From Actinomycetota bacterium (GTDB lineage: Bacteria > Actinomycetota > Humimicrobiia > Humimicrobiales > Humimicrobiaceae): 5,623 bases of DNA. Where the stretch lies: NCBI GenBank assembly GCA_003486795.1, contig DNFX01000182.1, positions 1 through 5,623 of the forward strand, in the 5' to 3' direction. The position numbers and the translations under genes are program-made. The notes under the pieces were generated by a model. It saw only the letters and a program-made list of their open reading frames with translations. It was not told the DNA's origin and ran no database searches. Positions 4,945-5,623 of this stretch are shown piece by piece (position 1 is the first letter of the stretch; each line of letters begins with the position of its first letter).

Positions 4945-5623
4945 TTGACTAATAAAAGAAGAAAAGTTCCATATATCTTTTCAACATTATTAATTATATT
5001 GGGAATAATTTTAATTCTTCCCGGGCTGATCTTTGCAGATGATGCTTCAGGTGGAAGCAGCTGTCCAGGCGGATCTTTTTTTGAAGGGAATTATAACGTT
5101 GATAATCTTCCTTCAGGCCTCAGTGGTTTTAAAATTGATTACAATCCTGGAACAGGAAACTATCCGGCAGACAATCCTGTAATAACTATTACTGAGAAGA
5201 TTGGGGATTATGGAATAAAGTGGCAGGTTTTTGATCCTTCAGTAACTGTTTACGTGGTGGCCATGAAAGGTGGAAATGATACCAATGTTTATTATTATTC
5301 TTCCGGAGCTACAAGTGGAACAAACTGTACATTAATTATTCCGAACAATGGCAAAAACTTCGAAATAAGCCATATTGTCTTTGGCTATAAAATTACTGAC
5401 GAGACAACTACAACTATACCTGACGAGACTACAACTACTATTCCGGATGAGACAACTACAACTATACCGGATGAAACCACAACTACTATACCTGACGAGA
5501 CTACAACTACTATTCCGGATGAAACGACTACGACAATACCGGATGAGACGACTACAACAATACCAGACGATACAACTACAACTATACCGGATGAAACAAC
5601 AACAACTGTACCCGGGGAAACTA
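4945..5623 (+). CDS. Secreted Thr-rich repeat protein, 3' end beyond the window (partial)
   Basis: At least 226 residues are present and the frame is open at the window edge. Residues 1-31 form a signal peptide: NKRRK charged region (3-7), hydrophobic core 11-30, likely cleavage after IFA (A31). No cysteine follows, so it is not a lipoprotein. Residues 32-150 form a folded domain with C40 and C128 (possible disulfide), ITEKIGDYGIKWQV (82-95), VYVVAMKGGNDTNVYYY (102-118) and ISHIVFGYKI (141-150). I recall a similar 'VxVKGG..aNVY.Y...ISHI.F' pattern in uncharacterised surface proteins; this is not a function call. From residue 152 nine octapeptides of DETTTTIP follow, a likely stalk or linker. 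The C-terminus, where a cell-wall anchor or further domains would lie, is missing. Expression is probably controlled by the leader and terminator at 4803-4907. The gene is real by ribosome-binding site, signal peptide and codon-level repeat conservation; its role is unknown. Confidence 0.85.
   Translation, partial: MTNKRRKVPYIFSTLLIILGIILILPGLIFADDASGGSSCPGGSFFEGNYNVDNLPSGLSGFKIDYNPGTGNYPADNPVITITEKIGDYGIKWQVFDPSVTVYVVAMKGGNDTNVYYYSSGATSGTNCTLIIPNNGKNFEISHIVFGYKITDETTTTIPDETTTTIPDETTTTIPDETTTTIPDETTTTIPDETTTTIPDETTTTIPDDTTTTIPDETTTTVPGET
5398..5613 (+). repeat. Nine tandem 24-bp units encoding DETTTTIP
   Basis: Nine in-frame units start every 24 bp from 5398. Unit 8 reads DDTTTTIP and unit 9 DETTTTVP; the others are identical as protein. 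Third-codon positions vary widely, so selection acts on the peptide. Units 2 (5422-5445) and 5 (5494-5517) are identical as DNA. A 38-bp exact match (5413-5450 and 5485-5522) is offset by 72 bp, which points to a three-unit duplication. Confidence 0.95.

Noticed and set aside
4945..5060. Lipoprotein signal in the secreted protein
   Set aside because: No lipobox: the residues after the hydrophobic core are GLIFADDAS, and the first cysteine is at position 40.
5398..5613. CRISPR array
   Set aside because: The 24-bp units are contiguous without spacers, in frame and synonymous-site variable; this is a coding tandem repeat.

Overview
The window is A/T-rich (about one third G+C by eye, intergenic stretches far lower) and looks like a bacterial chromosome segment. 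It has no phage, transposon, tRNA or rRNA signature. The mix of a DUF4032/ParB-like protein, a divergent metallophosphoesterase and a secreted protein with DETTTTIP repeats reminds me of deep-branching low-GC Actinobacteriota or Chloroflexota-type lineages. That placement is from memory and is weak.

Layout. Bases 28-2518 hold three minus-strand genes in a tight array, read right to left: a small metallophosphoesterase (1895-2518), a ParB/GNHR-domain protein (955-1881) and a TSUP-family (TauE/SafE-like) membrane transporter (28-921), with gaps of 13 and 33 bp. They probably form one operon. A 264-bp divergent intergenic region (2519-2782) carries a possible minus-strand promoter and an imperfect inverted repeat. 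On the plus strand, 2783-4606 encodes a CoA-disulfide/persulfide reductase with a C-terminal rhodanese domain. The next 338 bp (4607-4944) are non-coding: first very A/T-rich with palindromes, then a more structured RNA leader ending in a strong intrinsic terminator (4867-4907). After it a TTG-started, signal-peptide-bearing secreted protein begins at 4945 and runs off the window inside a threonine-rich tandem repeat.

How the genes may work together. The TSUP transporter and the CoA-disulfide/persulfide reductase-rhodanese protein could both handle sulfur compounds (export of sulfite-like anions; reduction of persulfides or CoA disulfides), although they are in divergent units. The metallophosphoesterase and ParB-like gene look like a functional pair of unknown role.

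The most interesting item is the leader at about 4789-4910. It can form a compact H-type pseudoknot whose second stem uses the same bases (4869-4872) as the 5' arm of the terminator. This is the architecture of a transcription-attenuating riboswitch or other regulatory leader, here in front of a surface-protein gene. I could not match it to a riboswitch class I know.
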